DNA of 64,000 bases from Geoalkalibacter sp. (GCF_030605225.1 NZ_JAUWAV010000010.1:1-64000); one strand, 5' to 3'. Shown: positions 30,648-40,775, counted from the stretch's first letter. A program made the numbers and translations. Notes: generated by a model from the letters alone, not told the origin.

Positions 30648-30678
30648 AACCCTGCGCAGGAAACAAACAATTCCCCCT

Positions 30679-32058
30679 TCAAAAATACTCCTGCAAACCC
30701 GTCTTGAGCGCTTCAAAGGGCGCAAGGTGCGCGAACCCGTCCAGCGCGCCGCCCTCGCGCAAGGCACGCAGAGCCGCCCGGCCGTCCGCGGCGGACAGCA
30801 GGATTTCGCCGCACGAGGGGCGCCGCTCGATGACGATCTTGCGCGTTGCGTTGATGGGCACCTCGACAAAGGGAAAGCGGTAGCTGATCGCCGGCCGCTG
30901 CACGGCCTCGGCATAATTCACCCGCAGTTCCAGATCGTCCAGCGCCAGCAACGGACTTAGGGCCGGATGAAAGCTCAGGCGATCCTTGGCGCGGCTGAGC
31001 TGCCACTGCTCAGACTCCGCTCCCGCCAGCCGAAGAGCATCGACCTGGCGCAGGATGGTCTCGGCCGCACCGGTCAGCGCCAACCCGCGAAGGTATCCCG
31101 CGGGCGTCAGTGCCTCATGGCCTTTTGCGGCGAAGCGGCCGTTGCGCGTCCGTGCCGCCTGCGCCTGATAGAGGTTCTTGTAGACGAAGGAACAGTAGTT
31201 GATGGGCAGATCGATGCCGCGCTCCAGACTGTCGCGGATCAGTTCCAGGGCGCAGAGCTCCGATTCGAGCACAGTGACCTTCTCGCCGTGCAGAAAAGTG
31301 TAGCCGCGCCCCTGGAAGCGCTCGAAATTGTAAGGAGTCAGCCGCAACTGATGCAGATTGAGGTGGGCGATGCCAAGGTCGGCCATCTCGGCGATCCTGG
31401 CGCGCAGCAGCTCCTGCTCCTCGGGCACGGCGGGAATTTCCACGGTGACGGTGGGAATCACCCCCACCGCCGCGGCGGCCTTTTTGAGTTGATAGTCCGT
31501 GGCGCCGATGTCGAAACGGATCTCGTCCAGTCCGGCATCGCGCAGTGCCCCGAGAATCTCCGGGGTGACCAGGGTGCCGTTGGTGTAGAGCCAGACGTGC
31601 AGATCCGCGCCGAAGCGCTCCTTGACCGCCTTGAGATAGCTCAGGGTGCGCTCGGGCGTGAGCAGCGGCTCGCCCCCGCTGAAACTTACGCCGGTAAAGC
31701 CGAAGGTCGCGATGTAATCGACATAGTCCTGGGGATGGGGAAATTCAAGACTGTTGGTGGTCGGCCGGCCGACCTCGTCCTGGGGGGAAGGGCAATAAAA
31801 GCAGGTGCGGTTGCACGTGCCGTTGATGAACAGGCACGACCAGCGCCCCGCCACGCAGACGGCGCAACCCGGCGAGAGACGGTTGCAGTCGAGCTTGGTG
31901 CCGCCGCAGCCGATGGCGACCTTGGCGGCGAGACATTCGAGCAAGGCATCGCGCCGGGACAAGGCCGCGGCAGCCTGCCCGGAGCCGGGAAATTTCAGCA
32001 GGCCGTAGCGTTCACCATATTCCTCGCGATTGCGGGCGATCAACTCTTCACGCGCCAT
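30679..32058 (-). CDS. radical SAM protein of unknown function upstream of nifH
   Basis: The 459-aa protein starts at an ATG with GGAGG four bases upstream. The radical SAM cluster motif is CNRTCFYC (Cys82, 86, 89), followed by VSFSGGEPLLTPERTL and LYTNGTLV. Before it lies an extra Cys set, CGGTKLDCNRLSPGCAVC (51, 58, 65, 68) and Cys75, which could hold a second cluster. The C-terminal 150 residues match nothing I know. It has its own terminator before the nifH promoter, so it is not transcribed with nifHDK. A role in nitrogen fixation is suggested only by position. Confidence 0.85.
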   Translation of the reverse strand: MAREELIARNREEYGERYGLLKFPGSGQAAAALSRRDALLECLAAKVAIGCGGTKLDCNRLSPGCAVCVAGRWSCLFINGTCNRTCFYCPSPQDEVGRPTTNSLEFPHPQDYVDYIATFGFTGVSFSGGEPLLTPERTLSYLKAVKERFGADLHVWLYTNGTLVTPEILGALRDAGLDEIRFDIGATDYQLKKAAAAVGVIPTVTVEIPAVPEEQELLRARIAEMADLGIAHLNLHQLRLTPYNFERFQGRGYTFLHGEKVTVLESELCALELIRDSLERGIDLPINYCSFVYKNLYQAQAARTRNGRFAAKGHEALTPAGYLRGLALTGAAETILRQVDALRLAGAESEQWQLSRAKDRLSFHPALSPLLALDDLELRVNYAEAVQRPAISYRFPFVEVPINATRKIVIERRPSCGEILLSAADGRAALRALREGGALDGFAHLAPFEALKTGLQEYF

Positions 32059-32108
32059 AAACCTCCACAAGCTGCTCACATCGAAGGCCCGGAGGGCGCG
32101 CGAATTAT

Positions 32109-32143
32109 AAAAAATCCCGCGCACCTTGTCGCGGGATTTTTTT
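32109..32143 (-). terminator. terminator of the DUF4332 gene
   Basis: ATCCCGC/GCGGGAT stem flanked by A residues on one side and seven T on the other, so it can act on either strand. It lies three bases past the DUF4332 stop on the minus strand. Confidence 0.88.
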
Positions 32144-32145
32144 CA

Positions 32146-32550
32146 TCAATAGTGAATCATGCGCGGCAGTTCCTTCGCCTGGGTGATCCAGGCACGCACC
32201 TGATCCGCGGTGGGAAGCTTGCGCACCAGTTTCTTCTGCTCGTTGACCTCGCTCATCTTCTGATGCAGATTCTCGGCGTTGCGCTGGGCCAGTTCGGGAA
32301 CCGTGTCAACACCGGAGGATTCGAGCAGATCCGCGTATTCCTGCCCGACGCCCTTGATGCGAAACAAATCGGCGTTGTTGATCCATTTCAGCAGCAACTT
32401 GTCGCTGACGCCGGCCTTCTCCGCCAGTTCCTTGCGGCCCTTGGGCGTGGATCCGGCCTCCAGAAGCTGGTCCGTGGACGCGATGCCCGCCGCTTCAAGC
32501 TTTTGCCGATAGACATCCCCAATGCCCTCGATCTCGTTCAGACGCTTCAT
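32146..32550 (-). CDS. DUF4332 helix-hairpin-helix-like protein
   Basis: The 134-aa protein begins at an ATG with AAGGAGG five bases upstream. It contains two helix-hairpin-helix-like units, IEGIGDVYRQKLEAAGI and IKGVGQEYADLLESSGV, typical of DUF4332 proteins. Such folds often contact DNA, but no activity is established for this family to my knowledge. It is probably monocistronic, with a strong terminator. Confidence 0.82.
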   Translation of the reverse strand: MKRLNEIEGIGDVYRQKLEAAGIASTDQLLEAGSTPKGRKELAEKAGVSDKLLLKWINNADLFRIKGVGQEYADLLESSGVDTVPELAQRNAENLHQKMSEVNEQKKLVRKLPTADQVRAWITQAKELPRMIHY

Positions 32551-32620
32551 GAACTCCTCCTTGGTCAATGACCCCTGTGAATCCAGCTTAAGCCGAACTA
32601 AACCACAGCTTTGCGGATTT

Positions 32621-33148
<528 letters not shown>

Positions 33149-33182
33149 GACGCACCTCCTGAGTTTTTACCTCAAGCCTACC

Positions 33183-34007
33183 TCAACGCAGGGAGCGGTC
33201 AAAGCGCACCGGCAATTCGATGGGCAGGCTCGCGTCGGGAAGCTCGGCGGGAAACGCGGGAAAACGCGGCACCCGCGCGATGGCCGAAGCGGCGGCCTGA
33301 TCGAGCAGGGCATCCCCGGAACTTTGCAGAATGGCGGTTTCGCGCAGCCGCCCGTCACGCTCCAGCACAAAGCGCACGATGACCGTGCCCTCGCGCCCGG
33401 CGCGCAGGGCCGGCAGGGGGTAGCGCTGATAGGGGCGGATCAAGGGCGGCAAGGCGTCGAGATAGGCCCGGCGCAGGGCGCTGATGCGTGGATCCTCGAC
33501 AAGGGGCGAAGCCGGCGACGGCAGACTCGCCACGGTGAGCGCCGGGTTCTCCTGCGCGAGGAGTACGGGTTCAGCGGTGGAATCCCGCGCATCGCCCGGG
33601 GATGAACCCTGGGTTTCAGGCACGACCGGCCGCGTAAGGGGGGTAAGTTCGTCGGATGCGGCGGGAGGGGCTTCGACGCGGGCGGGGGCAACGGCGACGT
33701 CAGAGCGGGTTTTCCCGGCAGTAGGCTTCCTGGGCGTGGCTTGGATCGGCGCGGCGGGGGGTGGGGCTGACGCGGGCACTTGCCGCGCAAGCGGCGGCGC
33801 TTCGGAAACCACCGGAGGAATTGGAACGGATTGCGCGGACTCGACAGCCTGCGCGGGCACAGTCATGACCTCAATGCGCAGCGCCTTGCCGGAGGAACGA
33901 TCCGAGGCCGGCGCGCTGGGCTGACGCGCCGGAGCCAGCATGAGCAGCCCGTGCAGCAGCAGGGAAAAGACCAGGAAAAGCAGAAAGCGCTGGAGGTTTG
34001 CATTCAC
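33183..34007 (-). CDS. energy transducer TonB
   Basis: The 274-aa protein has one N-terminal membrane anchor (FLLFLVFSLLLHGLLML) and a long Pro/Ala-rich periplasmic stalk (about 30-180). The C-terminal TonB domain (about 190-270) has YPLPALRAGREGTVIVRFVL, then GDALLDQAAASAIA. It links proton-motive force from ExbB/ExbD to outer-membrane receptors, but exbBD are not nearby. The start is GTG. It is a separate unit downstream of nuoN. Confidence 0.88.
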   Translation of the reverse strand: MNANLQRFLLFLVFSLLLHGLLMLAPARQPSAPASDRSSGKALRIEVMTVPAQAVESAQSVPIPPVVSEAPPLARQVPASAPPPAAPIQATPRKPTAGKTRSDVAVAPARVEAPPAASDELTPLTRPVVPETQGSSPGDARDSTAEPVLLAQENPALTVASLPSPASPLVEDPRISALRRAYLDALPPLIRPYQRYPLPALRAGREGTVIVRFVLERDGRLRETAILQSSGDALLDQAAASAIARVPRFPAFPAELPDASLPIELPVRFDRSLR

Positions 34008-34092
34008 GAGGGCATCTGCCTTGAATCACGAAAGTATTTTCGCAGTCTACGGCAGAACCTAAGCCCGGAGCAACTCTTACCCTCTCCCGATC

Positions 34093-35511
34093 CTACAACT
34101 GCGCCACCGCCGCCTTGGCCAGGGCCAGAAAGCCTTGGGGCAGCACGCCGAGCAGCACGATGGCCAGAATCAGGCCATAGCCGAGCAGGCGCGTGCCGAA
34201 ACCCAGGGGCAGCGATTCGTTGTTTTCGTCCGTGCTCAGATAGGCGGCGCGTACCATCTTCAAGTAGAAGAACACGGAAATGGCGGCATTGACCAGGGCG
34301 AGCACCACCAGCCCGTAGAGGCCTTTCTGGAAGGCGGCGGTGAAGAGTACGAACTTTCCGGTAAAGCCGATGGTCGGCGGGATGCCGGCGAGGCTGAAGG
34401 CGCCGGCCGCCAGGGTGAAGGCGAGCAGCGGCGAGCGGCGATAGAGCCCCTTGAGGTCATCGAGGGACAGATTGCGGCTGTCTCCGCTCAGGTGATAGAG
34501 CACGAAGAAACAGGCCAGGTTCATGAGCAGATAGCCCGCCGCATAATAGATGGCCCCCGCCTGCCCCAGAGGATTGCCGGCGAGGATGCCGAGCAGCAGA
34601 TAGCCGGCATGGGCGATGCTCGAATAGGCGAGCAGGCGCTTGATGTCGTTTTGCACCAGGGCGGCCAGGTTACCCACGGTCATGGACAGCACGGCGAGGA
34701 TGCCCAGCGCCCAGGTCAGCTGCGTCATGTCGACGCCGGCCAGACTCACCAGACGCAGCAGCAGAATCACCGCGCCGAGTTTGGGCAGGGTGGCGACGAA
34801 CCCAGCGGTTTCATTGGCCGCCCCCTGGTAGACGTCGGGCGTCCAGAAGTGCATGGGAAACAGGGCGAGCTTGTAGAAAAAGCCGCACAGCAGCAGCACC
34901 ATCCCCGGCACCACCAGGGGCTGGGCGCCGATCATGCCGGGCAGCAGCGCCGCCAGCTCCGCGAGGTAGGTGGTGCCGCTCAGGCCGAAAATGTAGCTCA
35001 TGCCGAACAGGCTCAACCCCGAGGCGGCGGCGCCGAACAACACGTATTTGATGCCCGCTTCGTACTGCTCGCGGCTGCGCTGCGGCTGGCGGAAGGGAAT
35101 GGCGACGAACAGGGCGTAGGAGGAAATCTCCAGGGCGAGGAAGATGGTCACCAGCTCCACGGCGCTGGCCAGCATCACCAGGCCCAGGGTGCTGATCGCC
35201 AGAAACATATAGTATTCGGGGCGCAGGCGTTGCTCGATGCCGCGCAGGCCCGGCCCGGCCCAGGCCACCAGGACGAGCCCGGCGCAGAGAATCACCTTGA
35301 ACAGCTGGGAGAGCGCGTCGATGCGGTAGGCCTCGAAAAACAGCAGCCCCGACTGGTTGAAGGTCGCGGCCGAGGCAAGCATCGCCAGGGTCGCGAGCAG
35401 CATTACCGCGCCCTGCAGCAGGCCGGTGCGCGGCGCGCCCAGGGAGGCGAAGAAGCACAGCAGGACGAGCAGGATCAGCAGCAGTTCGGGCAGAAAAAGC
35501 ATGGTTTCCAT
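34093..35511 (-). CDS. nuoN: NADH-quinone oxidoreductase subunit N
   Basis: The 472-aa antiporter-like membrane subunit has about 14 predicted helices. The conserved Glu region (LVTIFLALEISSYALFV), Lys in YKLALFPMHFWTPDVYQGA and the Lys in NDIKRLLAYSSIAHAGYLL form the proton channel. It is the last gene of the nuo operon, 13 bases after nuoM. It is typical in length, and an ATG three codons later is an alternative start. Confidence 0.95.
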   Translation of the reverse strand: METMLFLPELLLILLVLLCFFASLGAPRTGLLQGAVMLLATLAMLASAATFNQSGLLFFEAYRIDALSQLFKVILCAGLVLVAWAGPGLRGIEQRLRPEYYMFLAISTLGLVMLASAVELVTIFLALEISSYALFVAIPFRQPQRSREQYEAGIKYVLFGAAASGLSLFGMSYIFGLSGTTYLAELAALLPGMIGAQPLVVPGMVLLLCGFFYKLALFPMHFWTPDVYQGAANETAGFVATLPKLGAVILLLRLVSLAGVDMTQLTWALGILAVLSMTVGNLAALVQNDIKRLLAYSSIAHAGYLLLGILAGNPLGQAGAIYYAAGYLLMNLACFFVLYHLSGDSRNLSLDDLKGLYRRSPLLAFTLAAGAFSLAGIPPTIGFTGKFVLFTAAFQKGLYGLVVLALVNAAISVFFYLKMVRAAYLSTDENNESLPLGFGTRLLGYGLILAIVLLGVLPQGFLALAKAAVAQL

Positions 35512-35524
35512 AAGCCGTCCGAAA

Positions 35525-37129
35525 TCAGAAGTTGGTTGCGGAAGAAATGAACTCCTCCACCTTGTCGCTTAAGCCGCTCAGGGCATGCAGGGTCTCACCG
35601 GCATCGCCGCCCATGCCGGCCTCCACCTGGTGGATCAGATGGGCGACGCTGGCATCCATGATGTTGAGCAGGGGTGCGGGGTAAAAACCGATCCAGAACA
35701 CGAAAATCACCAGAAAGCTCAGGGTGCCGATCTCGCGCAGGTTGAGATCATGCAGGGCATGGTGGCCGCCCTCCCCTTCCTCCTCGTGATGATGGCCGTG
35801 TCCGTCGGAATCGGCCCACACCATGACCTGCAACAGCCGCAGCATGTAGGCCGCGGCCAGAATCGCGCCGACCACGGCCAGAGCGCCGACCAGGGGATAC
35901 TTGGAAAAGGCGGCGAGCAGCACCAGGAATTCGCTCACAAAGCTGTTGGTGCCGGGAAAACCAAAGGAGGAGAGACTGAAAATGCCGAGAAACAGCACGA
36001 ACAGCGGCATCATCGCGCCGAGCGCCGCATTGACGTGCATCTCGCGGCTGTGGGTGCGCTCATAGATAATGCCGATGAGGATAAACAGGGCGCCGGTGGT
36101 GATGCCGTGATTGATCATCTGCAGCATGGCGCCCTTGATGCCCTGGTCGTTGAGCAGAAAAATCCCCAGGGTGACAAAGCCCATATGCCCGACGCTGGAA
36201 TAGGCGATGAGTTTTTTGATGTCGGTCTGGCCCAGGGCCAGATAGCCGCCGACCACGATGGACACCAGGGACAACCCGATGAGCCAGGGCATGAAGTAGA
36301 AGGTGGCTTCCGGCGCGATGGGCAGGCAAAAGCGCAGGAAACCGTAGCCGCCCATCTTGAGCATGATGCTCGCCAGGATCACGCTGCCCGCGGTGGGCGC
36401 CTCGACGTGGGCGGCGGGCAACCAGGTGTGCAGGGGGAACATGGGCACCTTGACGGCGAAGGCCAGGGTGCAGCCCAAAAAGATCCACGTCTGGAAGGCA
36501 AAACTGTAGGGTTGCCCCATCAGCTCAGGGATGAAAAAGGTGCCGGTCTTGACGTAGAGGGCGATGATCGCGGCAAGAAAGAAGATGCTGCCGGCGAAGG
36601 TGTAGAGAAAGTACTTGATGGACGCATAATCCTTGCGCGGCCCGCCCCAGATGGCGATCACCAGGTACATGGGGATCAGCATCGCTTCCCAGAAAAGAAA
36701 GAACAGCAGGGTGTTGAGGCTGACGAACACGCCGATCATGGCGGTTTCAATGACCAGCAGCACGAAGATGAATTCCTTCATGCGCTCCTTGATGTAGCTC
36801 CAGGAGCAGAGCACGCACAGGGGCATGACGAAAGTGGTGAGCAGCACCAGCAACACGCTGATGCCGTCGACTCCGACCACGTAGTCCAGGCCCAGGGCGG
36901 GCAGCCAGTGGCGCAGCTCGACGAACTGGTACTGGGCGGTCGTGGCGTCGAATTGCGTATAGAGCGGCAAGGAGGCCAGCGCGGTCAGCAGCGTCACCGC
37001 CAGACCCCAGAGCAGCAGCGCCCGGTCGCTGGAGAAGAAAAGGGTCAGCAACGCCCCGATCAGCGGCAGCAACAGCAGCACCGAAATGATGGGATAGCCC
37101 AGGTCGTTGAAGATCAGATACTGTTCCAC
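35525..37129 (-). CDS. nuoM: NADH-quinone oxidoreductase subunit M
   Basis: The protein is 534 aa from a GTG at 37129, with AAGGAA six bases upstream; the open frame before it lies inside a repeat and is not coding. The antiporter-like subunit has LFFLFWEAMLIPMYLVIAIWGG (Glu), KVPMFPLHTWLPAAHVEAPT (Lys) and TDIKKLIAYSSVGHMGFVT. A His-rich loop (DSDGHGHHHEEEGEGGHHALHD) interrupts the last helices. It is preceded by a gap with two hairpin repeats. Confidence 0.94.
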   Translation of the reverse strand: MEQYLIFNDLGYPIISVLLLLPLIGALLTLFFSSDRALLLWGLAVTLLTALASLPLYTQFDATTAQYQFVELRHWLPALGLDYVVGVDGISVLLVLLTTFVMPLCVLCSWSYIKERMKEFIFVLLVIETAMIGVFVSLNTLLFFLFWEAMLIPMYLVIAIWGGPRKDYASIKYFLYTFAGSIFFLAAIIALYVKTGTFFIPELMGQPYSFAFQTWIFLGCTLAFAVKVPMFPLHTWLPAAHVEAPTAGSVILASIMLKMGGYGFLRFCLPIAPEATFYFMPWLIGLSLVSIVVGGYLALGQTDIKKLIAYSSVGHMGFVTLGIFLLNDQGIKGAMLQMINHGITTGALFILIGIIYERTHSREMHVNAALGAMMPLFVLFLGIFSLSSFGFPGTNSFVSEFLVLLAAFSKYPLVGALAVVGAILAAAYMLRLLQVMVWADSDGHGHHHEEEGEGGHHALHDLNLREIGTLSFLVIFVFWIGFYPAPLLNIMDASVAHLIHQVEAGMGGDAGETLHALSGLSDKVEEFISSATNF

Positions 37130-37144
37130 GTTGGTTCCTTGGGT

Positions 37145-37193
37145 GTAGGGGCAAGGCATGCCTTGCCCAGGGCGACGCATGCGTCGCCCCTAC
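37145..37193. repeat. dispersed hairpin repeat before nuoM (variant)
   Basis: This 49-base unit runs from GTAGGGGCAAGGC to GTCGCCCCTAC and has two inverted repeats, GGCAAGGCATGCCTTGCC and GGCGACGCATGCGTCGCC. It is a diverged member of the family at 29282 and 37226. Confidence 0.85.
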
Positions 37194-37225
37194 GGTTTGT
37201 TTCTTCTATCTTTGGCGTGCCACCT

Positions 37226-37276
37226 GTAGGGGCGAGGCGCTGCCTCGCCCTGGGCGACCCGGCGGGTCGCCCCTAC
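37226..37276. repeat. dispersed hairpin repeat, identical to the copy at 29282
   Basis: The 51-base unit matches 29282-29332 at every position. Together with the adjacent copy at 37145 it fills most of the 157-base gap between the NuoL-like gene and nuoM. Confidence 0.9.
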
Positions 37277-37286
37277 GAATGGTCGC

Positions 37287-39050
37287 CTAGATCAAAATCA
37301 CCACCACCAGCACGGCGAGCAAAGCCAGCACCGCGCCGCCGATGTAGTGCTGGATGCGCCCGGTCTGCAGGCGGCGCAGGCGATCGCCGCCGTCCACCAC
37401 GCCGCGCGCGGCGCCGTCGATGGTCCAGTCGATGCCTTCCTTGTCGAACCAGGAGAAGGCGCGCGCCGCCGCCATGGTGAAGCGCGTGCCGATGCTGCGA
37501 TAGACGTTGCTCACCCATTCGTTGGCCGCCACCACCGGTCCCGCGGCAAAGGCGAGGAAGCGCAGCGAACCCTTGCGGTAGAACCAGTCGAGATCCAGGT
37601 TGGACACATCATGGGGTTTGAGATACTTGACCATCAGATAGAAACCCAGGCCGGTGAAACCAAAGATCTGAAAGGTTTCCGACAGGTGATAGGCGGTGTA
37701 GGGGTGATATTCCACCGGATAGGGCAGCATGCTGTAGAGCGCCCCGGGAAACACGCCGAGGAAAATACAGACAAAGGCCGCCATGGCCATGGCGAGCTGC
37801 ATGTTCCAGGGGGCTTCCTTGGCCTGAACGCCTGAATCGCGGCCAAACCAGATGAAATAGGGCAGCTTGATGCCGACGGAGAGAAAGGTTCCGACGCCCG
37901 CCAGGGTGAGCATCACCAGCAGGATGATCTGATGGTTCTCGCCCGCCGCCGCGACGATCATCGACTTGCTGATGAAGCCGCTGGTCAGGGGAAAACCGGA
38001 AATGGCGATGCCGCCGATCACGGTGAAAAACATGGTCCAGGGCATGTATTTGTAGAGACCGCCGAGTTCGCTCAGCTTGGAGCGCCCGGTCATCTCCAGC
38101 ACCGCGCCCGCGCCCATGAACAGCAGCGCCTTGTAGACGATGTGCGCGTAGGCGTGGGCCGCCGTGCCGTTGATGGCCATGGCCGTGCCGATGCCGATGC
38201 CGCACACCATGTAGCCGACCTGACTGACCACGTGATAGGCGAGAATGCGCCGCGCGTCGTTCTCAATCACCGCGTAGGCGACGCCGTAAAGAGCCATGAT
38301 CGCACCGAGAATGGCCAGCACCTCGAAACCGGGAAAGGCGCGCGCCAGCACATAGACGGCCGTCTTGGTGGTGAAGGCGCACATGAACACCGCGCCGGTC
38401 ACGGTGGCCTCGGGATAGGCATCGGGCAGCCAGGCGTGAATGGGCGGCACCGCGGCGTTGAGCATGAAGCCGATCATCACCAGATACTCGGCCCAGCCCG
38501 CGCCTTCCTGGCTGAATAGACCGAAGGACAGGTCATGGCCATTGTGATAGAGCAGGAAGATCCCCGCGAGCAGCGCCAGCCCGCCCGCGGTATGCACCAG
38601 CAGATAGCGGTAGCCGGCCTCGATGGAGCGCTTCTTCTTGCGGTACCAGATGAGAAAGGTCGAGGCGAAGGCCATCAGCTCCCAGAAGATGAACAGGGTC
38701 AGATAATCCCCCGCCAGGGTCACGCCGAAGGAGCCCGCCACATAGAGAAAGGCGGCGATGTGCTGGCCGCTTTCCTTGACCTGCAGGGCGAAAATGCTGC
38801 CCATCAGCGCCATCAAAGCGAAAACGTGAAGAAACACGAAGGTCAGCCGATCGACCCGCCCGAACTGCAGATCGAAGCCCAGGTACTCGACGAGGCCGAA
38901 GCTCTCGGGCAGAAAGTGGATGCGCGCCAGGGCGATGAGCGGAATCAGCACCAGCCACACCTTCATCACCCCCAGGCGCCGTGCCACGGGCATCAGCGCC
39001 GCGCCGAGGATGAACCAGCTCGCCGGATGAACGAACAGGCTAGCGGTCAT
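37287..39050 (-). CDS. NuoL-like proton-pumping subunit of complex I
   Basis: This 587-aa antiporter-like protein has the conserved FIFWELMAFASTFLIWYR and a Lys helix around FTTKTAVYVLARAFPG. The C-terminus ends DRLRRLQTGRIQHYIGG before a final helix, as in NuoL with its lateral arm. The core (PPIHAWLPDAYPEATVTGAV) also resembles MrpD-type subunits. GAGGAGG lies before the ATG. It fills the NuoL position before nuoM, but the operon has one more antiporter-like subunit than usual. Confidence 0.88.
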   Translation of the reverse strand: MTASLFVHPASWFILGAALMPVARRLGVMKVWLVLIPLIALARIHFLPESFGLVEYLGFDLQFGRVDRLTFVFLHVFALMALMGSIFALQVKESGQHIAAFLYVAGSFGVTLAGDYLTLFIFWELMAFASTFLIWYRKKKRSIEAGYRYLLVHTAGGLALLAGIFLLYHNGHDLSFGLFSQEGAGWAEYLVMIGFMLNAAVPPIHAWLPDAYPEATVTGAVFMCAFTTKTAVYVLARAFPGFEVLAILGAIMALYGVAYAVIENDARRILAYHVVSQVGYMVCGIGIGTAMAINGTAAHAYAHIVYKALLFMGAGAVLEMTGRSKLSELGGLYKYMPWTMFFTVIGGIAISGFPLTSGFISKSMIVAAAGENHQIILLVMLTLAGVGTFLSVGIKLPYFIWFGRDSGVQAKEAPWNMQLAMAMAAFVCIFLGVFPGALYSMLPYPVEYHPYTAYHLSETFQIFGFTGLGFYLMVKYLKPHDVSNLDLDWFYRKGSLRFLAFAAGPVVAANEWVSNVYRSIGTRFTMAAARAFSWFDKEGIDWTIDGAARGVVDGGDRLRRLQTGRIQHYIGGAVLALLAVLVVVILI

Positions 39051-39288
39051 AGTAATCCTCCTCGCGCTCCAGCCACACGTGGGAGAGCCCCTTGCAGACG
39101 ATGATCATGCCCAGGCAACCGAGCAGCCCGAACAAAGACCAGAAACCGATGATCTGGTCGCCGAAGAAATGGGGTTCGTGGCGATGAATGAGAAAATCGA
39201 ACGCCACCGCAAACACCAGAAAGGCGAAGAACACCCCTTTGACAATGTGCGCGCGTTCGCGCAGGTATCCGATCCAGCGTGCCATCAT
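39040..39288 (-). CDS. small membrane protein within the nuo operon
   Basis: The 82-aa protein has two predicted membrane helices (GVFFAFLVFAVAFDFLI and GFWSLFGLLGCLGMIIV) and charged ends (YLRERAH; LEREEDYYDR). It overlaps the preceding antiporter-like gene by 4 bases and the NuoL-like gene by 11, so translation is coupled. It is not one of the 14 standard Nuo subunits, and I do not recognise it. It could be an accessory subunit linking the extra pump module. Confidence 0.75.
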   Translation of the reverse strand: MMARWIGYLRERAHIVKGVFFAFLVFAVAFDFLIHRHEPHFFGDQIIGFWSLFGLLGCLGMIIVCKGLSHVWLEREEDYYDR

Positions 39289-40775
39289 GAGCCCACCATC
39301 AACTTGATCGTATTGAGGAAGAGATCGGGCCAGATGCCGATCAGCACCGAAATCAGGCCGGTAATCAGCAGCGGCACCACCATGAGCAACACCAGCGGCC
39401 GGCCTTCGAGACTGCCCGTGGCTTCGTCGCCGGGCAGGGGTTTACCGAAAAAGGCCTTGAGAAACACCGGCGCGAAGTAGCCGGCATTGAGCAGGCTGCT
39501 CGCCAGCAGCACGCCGAGCAGCACCATGCTGTTGACGTCCATGGCGCCCAGGGCCAGGTACCACTTGCTCACAAAGCCGCTCACCGGGGGCGCGCCGATC
39601 ATGCTCAGGGACGCCAGGCCGAAGGCGATCATGGTCAGGGGCATGCGCCAGCCCAGCCCGCCGAGTTCGGCGATATCCTTCTTGCCAGACGCGACGAAAA
39701 TCGCCCCCGCCGCGAAGAACAGGGTGATCTTGGAGAAGGCGTGGTTGGCGATGTGCAAAAGCCCGCCGGTAATCGCGTGGGGCGTGAGCATGGCCACGCC
39801 GAGCACGATGTAGGAGAGCTGGCTGACCGTCGAGTAGGCCAGCCGCGCCTTGAGATTGGTCTGGGTCAGGGCGATCACCGAGGCGGCAAGAATCGTGAAG
39901 GACACGAAATAGGCGGTGAACATGCCCAGGCCCGTGACATCGAGCAGATCGACGCCGAACACCGAGAGCATCACGCGGCAGATGGAGAACACCCCGACCT
40001 TGACCACGACCACCGCATGCAGCAGGGCGCTGACCGGGGTGGGGGCGACCATGGCGTCGGGCAGCCAGTTGTGAAAAGGCATGATGCCGGCCTTGGCGAA
40101 ACCGAACAGGCAGAGCAGATAGGCGACGATCACCAGCAACCGGTCGGCGTCGGCGGGGAAGATGCCGCCCGCGATCTCGGCCATGTTGAAATCCAGGGTG
40201 CCGGTGAGCACATAGACCAGGGCCATGGCCGGCAGCAAAAAGGCCTTGGAGGTGAACATCAGGTAGATGATGTACTTGCGCGCCCCGGCGTAGCCCTCCT
40301 CGTCCTGGTGGTGCATGACCAGGGGATAGGTGAAGATGGAGACGATCTCGTAGAACAGGTAGAGGGTGAAGAGGTTGCCGGCGAAGGCCGCACCCATGGC
40401 CGCGCCCACCGACACCGCGTAGCACACGTAGAAGCGCGTCTGGGCGTGCTCGTTGAGGCCGCGCATGTAGCCGATGCAGTAGACCGAGGCGAGAATCCAC
40501 AAAAAGGACGCTGTCCCCGCGAAGATCAGCCCGAGGGGATCGAGATGGAAGCTGACGCTGATGCCCGGATAGAGAGTGATCAGGTTGTAGGCGTAGCTGC
40601 CTCCGTGCAGAATGCGCGGCGCCAGGTTGATGACGGTGAGAAAGGTCAGCACCGCGCCGGCGAACGAGCAGGTCTCGCGCAGATTGGGGCGGCGCCCCGT
40701 GGCCATGACCAGCGCCCCGGTCACCATGGGGATGAGGGTTGCCAGCAGGACGTTGGAGGTGATGATAGGTTCCAT
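39285..40775 (-). CDS. MrpD/NuoM-like antiporter subunit of complex I
   Basis: The 496-aa membrane protein resembles monovalent cation/H+ antiporter subunit D. It has LYLFYEIVSIFTYPLVMHHQ (Glu), AKAGIMPFHNWLPDAMVAPT (Lys), KVGVFSICRVML, and TNLKARLAYSTVSQLSYIV. It sits directly after nuoK where NuoL normally lies, followed by the small protein and a second NuoL-like protein. This gives four antiporter-like subunits in the operon. Confidence 0.87.
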   Translation of the reverse strand: MEPIITSNVLLATLIPMVTGALVMATGRRPNLRETCSFAGAVLTFLTVINLAPRILHGGSYAYNLITLYPGISVSFHLDPLGLIFAGTASFLWILASVYCIGYMRGLNEHAQTRFYVCYAVSVGAAMGAAFAGNLFTLYLFYEIVSIFTYPLVMHHQDEEGYAGARKYIIYLMFTSKAFLLPAMALVYVLTGTLDFNMAEIAGGIFPADADRLLVIVAYLLCLFGFAKAGIMPFHNWLPDAMVAPTPVSALLHAVVVVKVGVFSICRVMLSVFGVDLLDVTGLGMFTAYFVSFTILAASVIALTQTNLKARLAYSTVSQLSYIVLGVAMLTPHAITGGLLHIANHAFSKITLFFAAGAIFVASGKKDIAELGGLGWRMPLTMIAFGLASLSMIGAPPVSGFVSKWYLALGAMDVNSMVLLGVLLASSLLNAGYFAPVFLKAFFGKPLPGDEATGSLEGRPLVLLMVVPLLITGLISVLIGIWPDLFLNTIKLMVGS

